Origin: Candidatus Blautia intestinipullorum
GTDB lineage: Bacteria; Bacillota; Clostridia; Lachnospirales; Lachnospiraceae
Length of the DNA stretch: 15,096 bases
Reading direction: 5' to 3'
NCBI GenBank assembly: GCA_019120475.1
Contig: DWVA01000025.1
Span: forward strand, 1-15,096
Shown: positions 7,062 to 13,844 of the stretch, in pieces
How positions within the stretch are numbered: position 1 is the first letter of the stretch
Layout of the letters: each line of letters begins with the position of its first letter
Notes under the pieces: generated by a model
Told to the model about the DNA's origin: nothing
Database searches by the model: none
Seen by the model: the letters and a program-made list of their open reading frames with translations, nothing else
Program-made: the position numbers and the translations under genes

Positions 7062-7152
7062 CTGTGAAATTAAGAGCAGGCAATGGATTTTTATATGGAA
7101 GATGAGAGACATAAATGAAAGACAAGTCAAAGAGAAAGCTGCCAACGACTAC

Positions 7153-7181
7153 TTGACAGTAACTGACATAAACGAAATAAT
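7153..7181 (+). promoter_or_regulatory. Candidate upstream promoter of the DUF368 gene
   Basis: A perfect TTGACA (7153-7158) is followed after exactly 17 bp by AATAAT (7176-7181, five of six matches to TATAAT). Transcription would start near 7188. Confidence 0.55.
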
Positions 7182-7193
7182 ATATAAAAACCA

Positions 7194-7223
7194 CTGGCAA
7201 AATCTTTCATTCTGTTATATAAT
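7194..7223 (+). promoter_or_regulatory. Candidate proximal promoter of the DUF368 gene
   Basis: CTGGCA (7194-7199), an 18-bp spacer and a perfect TATAAT (7218-7223). The predicted start is near 7230, about 64 bases before the gene. Either or both of the two promoters may be used. Confidence 0.55.
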
Positions 7224-7293
7224 ATCCTCTGTCTTTTAAACATAAGTATGAGAAGAATAAAATTCCCCTTTCATGGGGCGGATAGGAGCAGAT

Positions 7294-8145
7294 ATGAATA
7301 TGAGCAAAAAAAGCAGTCCGTCAGTTTCACGCCTGATTCTTCAGGTTTTCCAGGGAGCGCTGATCGGACTGGGAGCTGTACTTCCGGGAATTTCAGGCGG
7401 AGTACTCTGTGTAGTTTTTGGTATCTATAAACCGGTGATGGAACTTTTATCCCATCCCTTTAAGAATTTTAAAACCCATGTGCCGAGACTGATACCTGTG
7501 ATCATCGGAATGGGTATCGGTTTTCTGGGGATTGCCAATCTTTTGGCATATTTCCTGAATAAATATCCGGATACTTCCGTCTGTCTTTTTGTAGGGCTGA
7601 TCGGCGGAATGCTTCCTTCTCTTTTCCGTGAGGCCGGAGAGCAGGGAAGAACAAAAGGATCCTTTATTTCCATGGGAATTGCTATGGTGGTCATTTTTAT
7701 ACTTTTGGGGACTCTGAATATACTGTCCGTAAAAATCGAGCCCAGCTTTGGATGGCTGCTATTCTGCGGTTTCTGTCTTGCGCTGAGTGTGATCGCTCCG
7801 GGCATGAGCTTTTCCACGTTGCTGATGCCTCTTGGCCTGTATACGCCGTTTGTAGACGGTATCGGCCATCTTGATATGTCTGTGCTGATCCCGGGCGGTA
7901 TTGGGGCTCTTGTCACAGTGATCTGTCTGGCGAAAGCGGTAAACTCATTATTTGATCATCACTACAATCTTGCGTTCCATGCGATTGTCGGTATTGTCAT
8001 CGCGGCAACAGTTATGATCATTCCTTTTGGAAGCTTTGTTTCCTCTGCAGGTCAGTTTGCGGTCAATCTGTTCTGGCTGGTTGTAGGAGTTGTGGCCGCG
8101 CTTGTACTTGATTACTTTAATCAGAAAGTCCCAGTGGAAAAATAA
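7294..8145 (+). CDS. popT: DUF368 membrane protein, undecaprenyl-phosphate translocase (PopT family)
   Basis: A 283-residue polytopic membrane protein of the DUF368 family. Members have been shown to recycle undecaprenyl phosphate across the cytoplasmic membrane for wall and polymer synthesis, in parallel with DedA proteins such as UptA. The signature LPGISGGVLCVVFGIY appears near residues 30-45, and a related APGMSFSTLLMPLGLY near residue 168, reflecting the internal inverted repeat of the fold. About 8 hydrophobic segments are visible. I start it at ATG 7294, with AGGAG (7284-7288) 5 bases before; ATG 7300 is also possible at 11 bases. An ATG at 7273 is in frame but has no ribosome site. 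It appears to be a single-gene transcript, with terminators on both sides. Confidence 0.88.
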   Translation: MNMSKKSSPSVSRLILQVFQGALIGLGAVLPGISGGVLCVVFGIYKPVMELLSHPFKNFKTHVPRLIPVIIGMGIGFLGIANLLAYFLNKYPDTSVCLFVGLIGGMLPSLFREAGEQGRTKGSFISMGIAMVVIFILLGTLNILSVKIEPSFGWLLFCGFCLALSVIAPGMSFSTLLMPLGLYTPFVDGIGHLDMSVLIPGGIGALVTVICLAKAVNSLFDHHYNLAFHAIVGIVIAATVMIIPFGSFVSSAGQFAVNLFWLVVGVVAALVLDYFNQKVPVEK

Positions 8146-8208
8146 TCTTATATATGCATTGAGATTCCTGAAATTGCAGAGCAGTCTGCAGACTATATGA
8201 ATTAAGAG

Positions 8209-8251
8209 AAAAACGATCTGACGCGGCAATATGCTCCGGATCGTTTTTTTT
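8209..8251 (+). terminator. Intrinsic terminator of the DUF368 gene
   Basis: AAAAACGATC (8209-8218) pairs perfectly with GATCGTTTTT (8239-8248), followed by T to 8251; a run of eight T in all. Very strong. Confidence 0.95.
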
Positions 8252-8276
8252 GCTTTTCGGACAGATTTAAATGTAG

Positions 8277-8282
8277 TACAAT
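8277..8282 (+). promoter_or_regulatory. Possible -10 box of the hxlR-type gene
   Basis: TACAAT at 8277-8282 is a good -10, but the sequence 17 bp upstream (TTTTCG, 8254-8259) is a poor -35. A TTGACT at 8306-8311 has no matching -10 before the gene. The promoter assignment is therefore weak. Confidence 0.35.
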
Positions 8283-8344
8283 GGTATGAACGCAGGGAAA
8301 GCGTATTGACTATAAAATGCGAATAAAGGATCAAAAGGAGAAAA

Positions 8345-8740
8345 ATGGCGGAAAAGAACAAAGATACAATACAGGAAAAAACAGAAAAAGAAAAAATAGA
8401 GGTTTCCTGCGAAATGGAAGTGACGCTGAAGATCATAGGCGGAAAATGGAAGCTTTTGATCATACATTATCTGCTGGATGAAGGCCCGAAGAGATATAAT
8501 GAAATTCTGCGCTTCTTAAAGACCGCTCATAAGAAAACGCTTACGGCTCAGCTTCGGGAGCTGGAAGAAGACGGCATCATTTCCAGAACTGTTTATCCTA
8601 CGGTGCCTCCGCAGGTGGAATATGCCATGACAGATCATGGCAGGACTTTGCAGCCGATCGTGGAACTGATGTGCGACTGGGGCTATGAAAATGCAGGGGA
8701 TAAATATATCATGACAAATGCTTATTGTACAGACGATTGA
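8345..8740 (+). CDS. HxlR-family winged-helix transcriptional regulator
   Basis: A 131-residue MarR-like DNA-binding protein of the HxlR family. The diagnostic segment is C22-EMEVTLKIIGGKWKLLII (22-40), then the winged helix with recognition helix KKTLTAQLRELEEDGII (63-79) and the wing SRTVYPTVPPQVEYAMTDHG (80-99). Cys22 sits at the position of the conserved N-terminal cysteine that senses electrophiles, oxidants or aldehydes in characterised relatives (B. subtilis YodB, HxlR). Two further cysteines, C110 and C128, are near the C-terminus. The first 18 residues are a lysine/glutamate-rich extension. ATG 8345 has AAAAGGAG immediately upstream. Its own terminator follows, so the dehydrogenase downstream is a separate transcript and a likely target. 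Confidence 0.92.
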   Translation: MAEKNKDTIQEKTEKEKIEVSCEMEVTLKIIGGKWKLLIIHYLLDEGPKRYNEILRFLKTAHKKTLTAQLRELEEDGIISRTVYPTVPPQVEYAMTDHGRTLQPIVELMCDWGYENAGDKYIMTNAYCTDD

Positions 8741-8752
8741 ACGGCAGCAGAC

Positions 8753-8785
8753 GCCGGCTATAAAAGCAGACAGCCGGCTGTTTTT
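8753..8785 (+). terminator. Intrinsic terminator of the hxlR-type gene
   Basis: GCCGGCT (8753-8759) pairs with AGCCGGC (8772-8778) across a 12-base loop, followed by TGTTTTT (8779-8785). Confidence 0.88.
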
Positions 8786-8832
8786 CTAAATGCTTCCGGA
8801 AAGGAACAGCTTAATGAACAAGGGTAAGCTCA

Positions 8833-8848
8833 GGTTCCCTAGGTAACC
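8833..8848 (+). promoter_or_regulatory. 16-bp near-perfect palindrome, candidate operator
   Basis: GGTTCCCTAGGTAACC is symmetric except at one position pair (C8837/T8844). It is centred about 55 bp upstream of the predicted start of the dehydrogenase transcript. It may be the binding site of the adjacent HxlR protein or of another regulator. It does not resemble published HxlR or YodB boxes that I can recall. Confidence 0.45.
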
Positions 8849-8854
8849 GAAAGT

Positions 8855-8878
8855 GCCTTCTTGCACCGGACAGGAGGC
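8855..8878 (+). other. Inverted repeat covering an AGGAGG site before the dehydrogenase
   Basis: GCCTTCT (8855-8861) can pair with AGGAGGC (8872-8878) in RNA (one G-U pair), sequestering AGGAGG. An alternative is GTGC/GCAC (8853-8856 with 8863-8866) extended by CCG/CGG around an AAA bulge. It matters only if transcripts start upstream of the promoter at 8861. Confidence 0.3.
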
Positions 8879-8889
8879 AGTTTTATAAT
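8861..8889 (+). promoter_or_regulatory. Candidate promoter of the dehydrogenase gene
   Basis: TTGCAC (8861-8866), a 17-bp spacer and a perfect TATAAT (8884-8889). The predicted start is near 8896, leaving a 67-base leader to ATG 8963. Confidence 0.6.
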
Positions 8890-8962
8890 GGAAGTATCAG
8901 GAAAAATATGTTTGCATGAAACAGATGCGGCATTATATCAGGAGAAAGAAGGTACTTACATT

Positions 8963-10138
8963 ATGGACAATTTTACATTTTACGCACCTACATACTTTGT
9001 GTTTGGAAAAGATACAGAGAATGAAACAGGAAAATATGTAAAGAAATTCGGGGGAAGCAGAGTCCTGCTTCATTACGGCGGCGGTTCGGCAGTTCGTTCC
9101 GGTCTTCTTGACAGAGTAAAGAAATCTTTGGATAAAGAAGGCCTCGCCTATGTGGAGCTGGGAGGCGTAAAACCAAATCCCAGGAGCGGACTTGTATATG
9201 AGGGGATCGATCTCTGCAGAAAAGAAAAGGCTGATTTTATTCTTGCCATTGGAGGCGGAAGTACCATTGATTCCGCCAAAGCCATTGCGGCTGGTGCGAT
9301 ATATGACGGAGACTTTTGGGATTACTATCAGGGAAAAATTGTAGAGGAAGCGCTTCCGCTGGGGACGATCACAACCATTTCCGCGGCGGGAAGCGAGGGC
9401 TCCCCGGACTCTGTGATCACAAAAGAGGAAGGAATGTATAAACGTTCTACAACGGGAGAAGCCCTGCGCCCGAAATTTACGATCATGAATCCGGCTCTTA
9501 CAGAAACCCTGCCTCCTTACCAGACTGCCTGCGGCATTACAGATATTATCGCTCACCTTTATGAGCGGTATCTGACGAATACAAAAGAGGTGGAGGTAAC
9601 AGACAGGATGATAGAAGGGCTGCTTCTGACGATGATCCATGAAGGGCCAAGAGTGATCGCAGATCCACATAATTATGAGGCGCGCGCAAATATTATGTGG
9701 GCGGGGATGATGGCGCATAATAACTCCTGCGGCGTAGGAAGAACCCAGGACTGGACCAGTCATGATATCGAACACGAGCTATCCGCGGAATACGACTGTG
9801 CTCATGGCGCCGGTCTTGCCGTTGTTATGCCTGCAGTGTTTACTTATAATCTGAAGCATAATGTTATGCGCTTTGCTCAGGCTGCGGTGCGTGTGTGGGG
9901 ATGTGAAATGAATTTTGAAAATCCTGAGGAGACGGCGAAGGCCGGTATTGAAGCTCTGCGCCGTTTTCTGAAATCCATAGGAATGCCGGGAAGTCTTAAG
10001 GAACTGGGCGCGAAAGAGGAGGATATCGAAAAGATGGCCCATACTGCCTGCTATGGAGATGTGAGGACAGGAACCCTCGGCGGTTTTGTGGAACTGAAGC
10101 AGAAGGATGTGGAAAATATTTACCGTTTAATGCTGTAA
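8963..10138 (+). CDS. Iron-containing alcohol dehydrogenase, YqhD/butanol dehydrogenase-like aldehyde reductase
   Basis: A 391-residue group III (Fe-dependent) NAD(P)H-linked dehydrogenase that interconverts aldehydes and alcohols in the cytoplasm. The nucleotide-binding N-domain has GGGS (39-42) and AIGGGSTIDSAKAIAAG. Metal ligands fall at D194 and H198 (in TDIIAHLYE), H267 (SHDIEHELSAEYD) and H281 (CAHGAGLAVVMP), the same numbers as in E. coli YqhD. That numbering supports ATG 8963 (AGAAGG at 8947-8952) over an in-frame ATG at 8888, which has AGGAGG in front and would add 25 unrelated residues. YqhD-type enzymes detoxify short-chain aldehydes with NADPH; BdhA-type enzymes make butanol or ethanol in fermentation. 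Both roles are possible here. The HxlR-type gene upstream favours an aldehyde response. A terminator follows. Confidence 0.93.
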   Translation: MDNFTFYAPTYFVFGKDTENETGKYVKKFGGSRVLLHYGGGSAVRSGLLDRVKKSLDKEGLAYVELGGVKPNPRSGLVYEGIDLCRKEKADFILAIGGGSTIDSAKAIAAGAIYDGDFWDYYQGKIVEEALPLGTITTISAAGSEGSPDSVITKEEGMYKRSTTGEALRPKFTIMNPALTETLPPYQTACGITDIIAHLYERYLTNTKEVEVTDRMIEGLLLTMIHEGPRVIADPHNYEARANIMWAGMMAHNNSCGVGRTQDWTSHDIEHELSAEYDCAHGAGLAVVMPAVFTYNLKHNVMRFAQAAVRVWGCEMNFENPEETAKAGIEALRRFLKSIGMPGSLKELGAKEEDIEKMAHTACYGDVRTGTLGGFVELKQKDVENIYRLML

Positions 10139-10154
10139 AAATCTGACGATCAAA

Positions 10155-10207
10155 GCCAGCCGTAATGCAGTCTGGAAAGGACAGCACTGCGGCTGGTCTT
10201 TCTTTTT
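10155..10207 (+). terminator. Intrinsic terminator of the dehydrogenase gene
   Basis: CCAGCC (10156-10161) pairs with GGCTGG (10191-10196); inside, GCAGT plus CTG pairs with CAG plus ACTGC after a small bulge. The T-rich tail is TCTTTCTTTTT (10197-10207). Confidence 0.85.
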
Positions 10208-10243
10208 CGCTGCCTCCAGATAGTGGAAGAAAGAAAACAGATA

Positions 10244-10252
10244 TGATACAAT
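10244..10252 (+). promoter_or_regulatory. Extended -10 promoter of the YczE-type gene
   Basis: TGATACAAT (10244-10252) is an extended -10 of the form TGnTACAAT. No good -35 is seen at 17 bp. The start would be near 10259. Confidence 0.5.
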
Positions 10253-10285
10253 TGCATTGGAAATGAAGATACAGGGGGAAATTCT

Positions 10286-10954
10286 ATGGGAAACAAGAAA
10301 ACAAAATTTGCGTCTGACACTTCCGGCAGAAGTATAAAAGACTGGGCCGTGGCGCTGGTGGTCCTGCTTCTGGGCCTGACGGTGGCTCATCTTGGAGTGA
10401 CGCTGTTTCTTTTGTCAGAACTGGGGACGGATACCTTTACCGTATTCATTCAGGGATTATCAGTAGTATTTGGACTTACGGTGGGAACGGTACATGTAAT
10501 CGTGCTGTGTATCCTTATGGTGGTGATGCTCCTGACAACGAAAGGATATGTAAAGCCCGGAACTGTGGTCTGCGCCTTCTGCGGAGGCCCCATCATTGAT
10601 CTGTTTACCTGGCTGTTCGGGAATTATATCAATGGAGACGCTGCTATGGCAGTAAGGATTGTCAGCATGGTGGCGGGATGCGTGATCCTGTCCGCCGGGA
10701 TGTCCATTGTGATCAACAGCAACGCGGGAACAGGGCCGAACGATCTGGTGGCAGTAATCTTATCAGATAAGATTGAGAAGGTGGAATTCAGGTGGGTAAG
10801 AGTGGGCTGCGATCTTTTCTTTGTAGTTCTGGGCTTTTTCCTGGGAGGAACTGTTGGGGTAGGAACCATTGTGGCAGTATGTCTGACAGGGCCTCTGGTG
10901 CAGTTCTGGCTTCCGATCACAAAAAAGCTTGTAAATGCTGTTGGAGTGTATTAA
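10286..10954 (+). CDS. YczE/YitT-like integral membrane protein (DUF6198 type)
   Basis: A 222-residue polytopic membrane protein. After a short charged N-terminus come about five hydrophobic segments, the first two being DWAVALVVLLLGLTVAHLGV and the following FLLSELGTDTFTVFIQGLS. The pattern LLSELGTDTFTVFIQGLS and later GMSIVINSNAGTGPNDLVA matches the YczE family, whose biochemical function is unknown; some members sit beside transporters, regulators or, in B. subtilis, the surfactin/sfp region. ATG 10286 has AGGGGG (10273-10278) upstream. It has its own promoter and shares the direction of the D-aminoacylase gene 95 bases downstream, with only a hairpin lacking a U-tract between them, so read-through is plausible. 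Confidence 0.82.
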   Translation: MGNKKTKFASDTSGRSIKDWAVALVVLLLGLTVAHLGVTLFLLSELGTDTFTVFIQGLSVVFGLTVGTVHVIVLCILMVVMLLTTKGYVKPGTVVCAFCGGPIIDLFTWLFGNYINGDAAMAVRIVSMVAGCVILSAGMSIVINSNAGTGPNDLVAVILSDKIEKVEFRWVRVGCDLFFVVLGFFLGGTVGVGTIVAVCLTGPLVQFWLPITKKLVNAVGVY

Positions 10955-10970
10955 TCTATAGAATAAGGAG

Positions 10971-11007
10971 ACGTAAAACAGATGTCCGCCGGGCATCTGT
11001 TTTACGT
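10971..11007 (+). repeat. Perfect 14-bp inverted repeat (hairpin) between the YczE-type and D-aminoacylase genes
   Basis: ACGTAAAACAGATG (10971-10984) is exactly complementary to 10994-11007, with a 9-base centre that can add U-G and two C-G pairs. The downstream sequence is TTGGGG, with no T-run, so it is not a typical terminator. It covers the start codon of a possible 15-codon ORF and lies just before a strong ribosome site. Confidence 0.75.
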
Positions 11008-11029
11008 TGGGGAGAGGAAAAAAATGTAG
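10982..11029 (+). CDS. Possible 15-codon leader ORF before the D-aminoacylase
   Basis: The ORF reads MSAGHLFYVGERKKM. It has AAGGAG at 10965-10970, 11 bases before its ATG, and ends at TAG 11027-11029, 20 bases before ATG 11050. Its start codon is buried in the stem of the adjacent hairpin, and the GGGGAGAGG inside it (11009-11017) points to its last codon, an ATG directly followed by TAG. This may be a regulatory upstream ORF, or chance. No family is recognised. Confidence 0.25.
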   Translation: MSAGHLFYVGERKKM

Positions 11030-11049
11030 ATAAAAAACAGGTGATTGCG

Positions 11050-12693
11050 ATGACAGATTACATTATAATAAACGGACTGATTGTAAATGGAAAAAATGAG
11101 CCGCCTTTTTCGGGAAATGTTGTGATTGAAAACGGAGTGATACGCGAGATCACAAAACCGGAAGCAATTCCGGAGAATTTTCCGCCGGAGCGGATCCTGG
11201 ATGCAAAAGGCGGATATGTGACGCCGGGATTTATCGACATACACAGACACGGAGACTGGAAGGCCCTGTGCGGCGGGGATGACGAACTTCTGAACCGCCA
11301 GGGGATCACGTCGGTGGTAAACGGAAACTGCGGCCTGTCGGTGGCTCCTGTGGGGAAAAAATATGCCGGAGAGATTCTGGACTTCTTAAGCAGTGTTACA
11401 GGGGATCTTCCAGGGGAGTATTTGGAAAAAGACAAAGATGGAAAGCCGTTCTGTCCTGCGGCGGAATCCTTTGCTTCCTATATGGACGCCCTTGCGTCTG
11501 CGAAGAGAAGCGTGAACACAGGAATGCTTACAGGCAACGGAACTATCCGGGCGGCGGCAGCCGGCTACGCTCCGGGAAGACTGACAAAGGAGGAGCTTCA
11601 CCTTGTATGGAAAAATCTGGAAGAGTCATTGAGCGCAGGCGCTCTTGGCGTCAGTCTGGGAGTGGCTTATGCGCCGGAATTTGAATATGATGTCCAGGGC
11701 TTTACAGAGGCTCTGATGCCTTTAAAGAATGCGGATATTCCTATTACCACCCATGTGCGCAGCGAGGGGGACGGATTTGTGGAATCTGTCAGAGAAGTGA
11801 TACAGGTGGCGAAATCTCTGCATATTCCTCTTCACGTCAGTCATGTGAAATGTATCGGAAAGAAAAACTGGGGCGTCCGCCGCCGGGAAATTCTGGAACT
11901 TTTCCGGCAGGCCAGAGAGGAAGGCGTGTCCCTGGATTTTGATTTATATCCATATCTTACAGGCTCCACGCAGTTGGTGCATCTTCTTCCTCCGGAAAGC
12001 CAGGAGGGAGGAGCGGAAGCGATACTGGAGAGACTCCAGGATTCTGTATATCGCTGGCACCTGACGCAGATCCTTAGAAAACCGTCCAGACATTTTGAAA
12101 ATATCGTGGAGCTTGCCGGATTCGATCAGATTTATGCCAGCACCCTCCATTCAGAAGAATATAAAGAAATGACAGGGAAATCCATTGCGGAGATTGCAAA
12201 GATCCGTAAAGAAGATCCTTATGATACGCTTTATGACATCCTGATCGCTGAAAAATGCCAGGCGACCATGCTGGATACCATTGCTTCAGAGGAAGATATG
12301 CTGCATTTTCTGAAGGATCCGTATGCCAATGTAATTTCAGACGCTACCTATCCTACAGGCGGGAAATATCATCCGAGGGTATATGCCGCGTTTCCAAAAG
12401 TTCTTGTGGATTATGTACGGGAGAAGAAGATCTTTTCCATTGAGGAGGCTGTCTATAAGATGACCGGGAAACCGGCCCAGGTTTTGAATCTGGAACAGGG
12501 AATCCTGGAGAAAGGAAGACCGGCGGATATCAATATCTTCCGTCTGGAAAATATGAAAGTTCCTGCCGATTTCGACAATCCCGCGCAATTCTGCCGGGGA
12601 TTCGACTATGTATTGGTAGGGGGAGAGGCGGCAGTAAAGAACGACTGCTGGAAAAATACCGGGAGCGGAAAGCTTTTAAGAAGGAAAAAATGA
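11050..12693 (+). CDS. N-acyl-D-amino-acid deacylase (D-aminoacylase), amidohydrolase superfamily
   Basis: A 547-residue metal-dependent hydrolase that removes the acyl group from N-acyl-D-amino acids. It has the beta-sandwich start (IINGLIVNG...), then PGFIDIHRHGDW with the HxH pair H65 and H67, and NGNCGLSVAPVG with C94 at the place of the bridging cysteine ligand of D-aminoacylases. Further candidates are H235 (TTHVRSEGD), H262/H265 (HVSHVKCIGKKNWG) and the catalytic D431 (SDATYPTG). HRHGD replaces the usual HTHDD, so substrate preference may differ. ATG 11050 is preceded by AGGTG (11039-11043); GTG 11041 is an in-frame alternative. The frame is open much further upstream but overlaps the previous gene, so the longer reading is not credible. 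A D-hydantoinase-like role is less likely given the NCG motif. Confidence 0.88.
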   Translation: MTDYIIINGLIVNGKNEPPFSGNVVIENGVIREITKPEAIPENFPPERILDAKGGYVTPGFIDIHRHGDWKALCGGDDELLNRQGITSVVNGNCGLSVAPVGKKYAGEILDFLSSVTGDLPGEYLEKDKDGKPFCPAAESFASYMDALASAKRSVNTGMLTGNGTIRAAAAGYAPGRLTKEELHLVWKNLEESLSAGALGVSLGVAYAPEFEYDVQGFTEALMPLKNADIPITTHVRSEGDGFVESVREVIQVAKSLHIPLHVSHVKCIGKKNWGVRRREILELFRQAREEGVSLDFDLYPYLTGSTQLVHLLPPESQEGGAEAILERLQDSVYRWHLTQILRKPSRHFENIVELAGFDQIYASTLHSEEYKEMTGKSIAEIAKIRKEDPYDTLYDILIAEKCQATMLDTIASEEDMLHFLKDPYANVISDATYPTGGKYHPRVYAAFPKVLVDYVREKKIFSIEEAVYKMTGKPAQVLNLEQGILEKGRPADINIFRLENMKVPADFDNPAQFCRGFDYVLVGGEAAVKNDCWKNTGSGKLLRRKK

Positions 12694-12726
12694 ACCCTCG
12701 GAAGGAAATATCCTGCCGAAGGTTCA
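12684..12726 (-). terminator. Terminator of the LacI-type gene, overlapping the end of the convergent D-aminoacylase
   Basis: TGAACC (12691-12696) pairs with GGTTCA (12721-12726), with TCGG/CCGA and GGA/TCC inside. Read leftward the stem is followed by TTTTTT (complement of 12685-12690). Read rightward there is no T-run, so it chiefly serves the minus-strand gene. The stem begins with the stop codon of the D-aminoacylase. Confidence 0.78.
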
Positions 12727-12738
12727 TCTGCCGGATTC

Positions 12739-13764
12739 TTATTTTGTTGTAGATCTACGGATAAGAATAGGTGTGATAACTTTGTGGATCGGTTCCTTTA
12801 AAGGAACCGGTTTTCTTTTTTTTCGCTCGTCCATAAGGGAGGATAAAAGGCTCATGGCTTCCCCGGCGATGACGGGAATCTGCTGCCCTACCGTACTGAT
12901 AGGAACAACGGCTTCTTCAGATATGGGAGAGTTGTCAAAACCGATAATCTGATATGTGTCGGGAAGCTTTCCATATTTTTGGATCAGGATATTAAGAAGA
13001 ACGTTGGCGTGAGTGTCGTTGGGCATGAAAATCCCCTTTTTTTTGTCCGGATATTTCTGCTCCCAGCAGTCTACCAGCTCCATAATATTCTCACGGTTTT
13101 CCCTGAAAGTGTTGCCAAGATCTGTAAGCGTAAGATCATAAGGGAGATTGTTTTCCCTGCAGATGTCCGTGAACCCCTGAATACGTCCAAAGGCCGGAGT
13201 AGTTTCCGGCATTCTGGCATTGACATGGATCAGAATATCGCAGCAGCTTTTTTTCAGAAGGCTGGCAGCCTGCATTCCGCCCATATAATTATCTGTGTTG
13301 ACGCTGCAGATATACTGATCCTCCCGTTCGATTCCGACCACGGGAAGATTATAGGATGCAAGCTCTTCAGAACTCAGTGTAGGACTTAAAATGATCATCC
13401 CTTCAATGTTGTAGGCGAGAAGCTCCCGGATATATTTCCGTTCCACATCTGCCATATCATTTCCTGCAAAGACAAGAAACTTATAACCGTAAGTTTCATA
13501 AGTAGAGAGAATCTGATTCAGCATTTCAGAATAGTAATGCATGTAAAGATTTGGTATAATGACGCCAACAAATTCTGTACGGCCGCTGGCGAGAATCCGC
13601 CCTACCTTATTTTCTTTATAATCAAGAGCTACAAGGGCATCTGCGATTTTCTGCTGGTTTTCCAGGGTGAGGGAATCAGGATTATTAAAATACCGGGATA
13701 TTGTGGTTTTGGAAAAATGGGTATATGCCGCGATATCTGCAAAGGTTACTTTTTGTTTTTTCAT
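12739..13764 (-). CDS. LacI-family transcriptional regulator
   Basis: A 341-residue repressor-type protein. The N-terminal helix-turn-helix is VTFADIAAYTHFSKTTISRYFNN (6-28); K19 and T20 align with the base-reading Tyr17/Gln18 of LacI. The hinge follows (KVGRILASGRT), then a periplasmic-binding-like sensor domain (EFVGVIIPNLYMHYYSEML ... IIGFDNSPISE) that would bind a sugar. YTHFS instead of the common AGVS places it in a subgroup found near sugar ABC systems. The start ATG (13764, leftward) has AAAAGGAG on the minus strand at 13774-13781. It diverges from the sugar-binding lipoprotein gene and probably controls it and itself through the ACCGGT sites between them. The ligand is not deducible. 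Confidence 0.93.
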   Translation of the reverse strand: MKKQKVTFADIAAYTHFSKTTISRYFNNPDSLTLENQQKIADALVALDYKENKVGRILASGRTEFVGVIIPNLYMHYYSEMLNQILSTYETYGYKFLVFAGNDMADVERKYIRELLAYNIEGMIILSPTLSSEELASYNLPVVGIEREDQYICSVNTDNYMGGMQAASLLKKSCCDILIHVNARMPETTPAFGRIQGFTDICRENNLPYDLTLTDLGNTFRENRENIMELVDCWEQKYPDKKKGIFMPNDTHANVLLNILIQKYGKLPDTYQIIGFDNSPISEEAVVPISTVGQQIPVIAGEAMSLLSSLMDERKKRKPVPLKEPIHKVITPILIRRSTTK

Positions 13765-13844
13765 AGATCATGACTCCTTTTCCATAGTCTCTTCCGGCTC
13801 TTTTTATCCGGACGGCAGGCAGGCTGCCGGGAGACGCTGCTTTA

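Larger units (their letters stand above)
6962..7293 (+). other. 332-bp intergenic region between tsf and the DUF368 gene
   Basis: The left third carries the tsf terminator; the right half carries two candidate promoters and the ribosome site of the next gene. A 71-codon frame at 7024-7239 overlaps the terminator and both promoter boxes and shows no protein-like features, so I do not call it. Nothing else is recognisable here. Confidence 0.6.

Noticed and set aside
7024..7239. 71-codon frame between tsf and the DUF368 gene
   Set aside because: Overlaps the tsf terminator and two promoter candidates, has no ribosome site and no protein-like composition.
8888..8962. Dehydrogenase start at ATG 8888
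   Set aside because: It has a good AGGAGG but overlaps a -10 box and shifts the metal ligands 25 residues from the family positions; ATG 8963 fits exactly. Kept as a minor alternative.
8933..9775. 280-codon minus-strand frame opposite the dehydrogenase
   Set aside because: No recognisable motifs; the plus strand encodes a complete metal site and cofactor motif across the same bases.
10792..11049. 86-residue N-terminal extension of the D-aminoacylase
   Set aside because: It would overlap the YczE-type gene by more than 160 bases and reads through the hairpin; the family N-terminus begins at MTDYIIINGL.
13813..13829. CGGCAG/CTGCCG hairpin as a terminator
   Set aside because: No T-run follows on either strand; it lies in the leader of the LacI-type gene and is mentioned there only.
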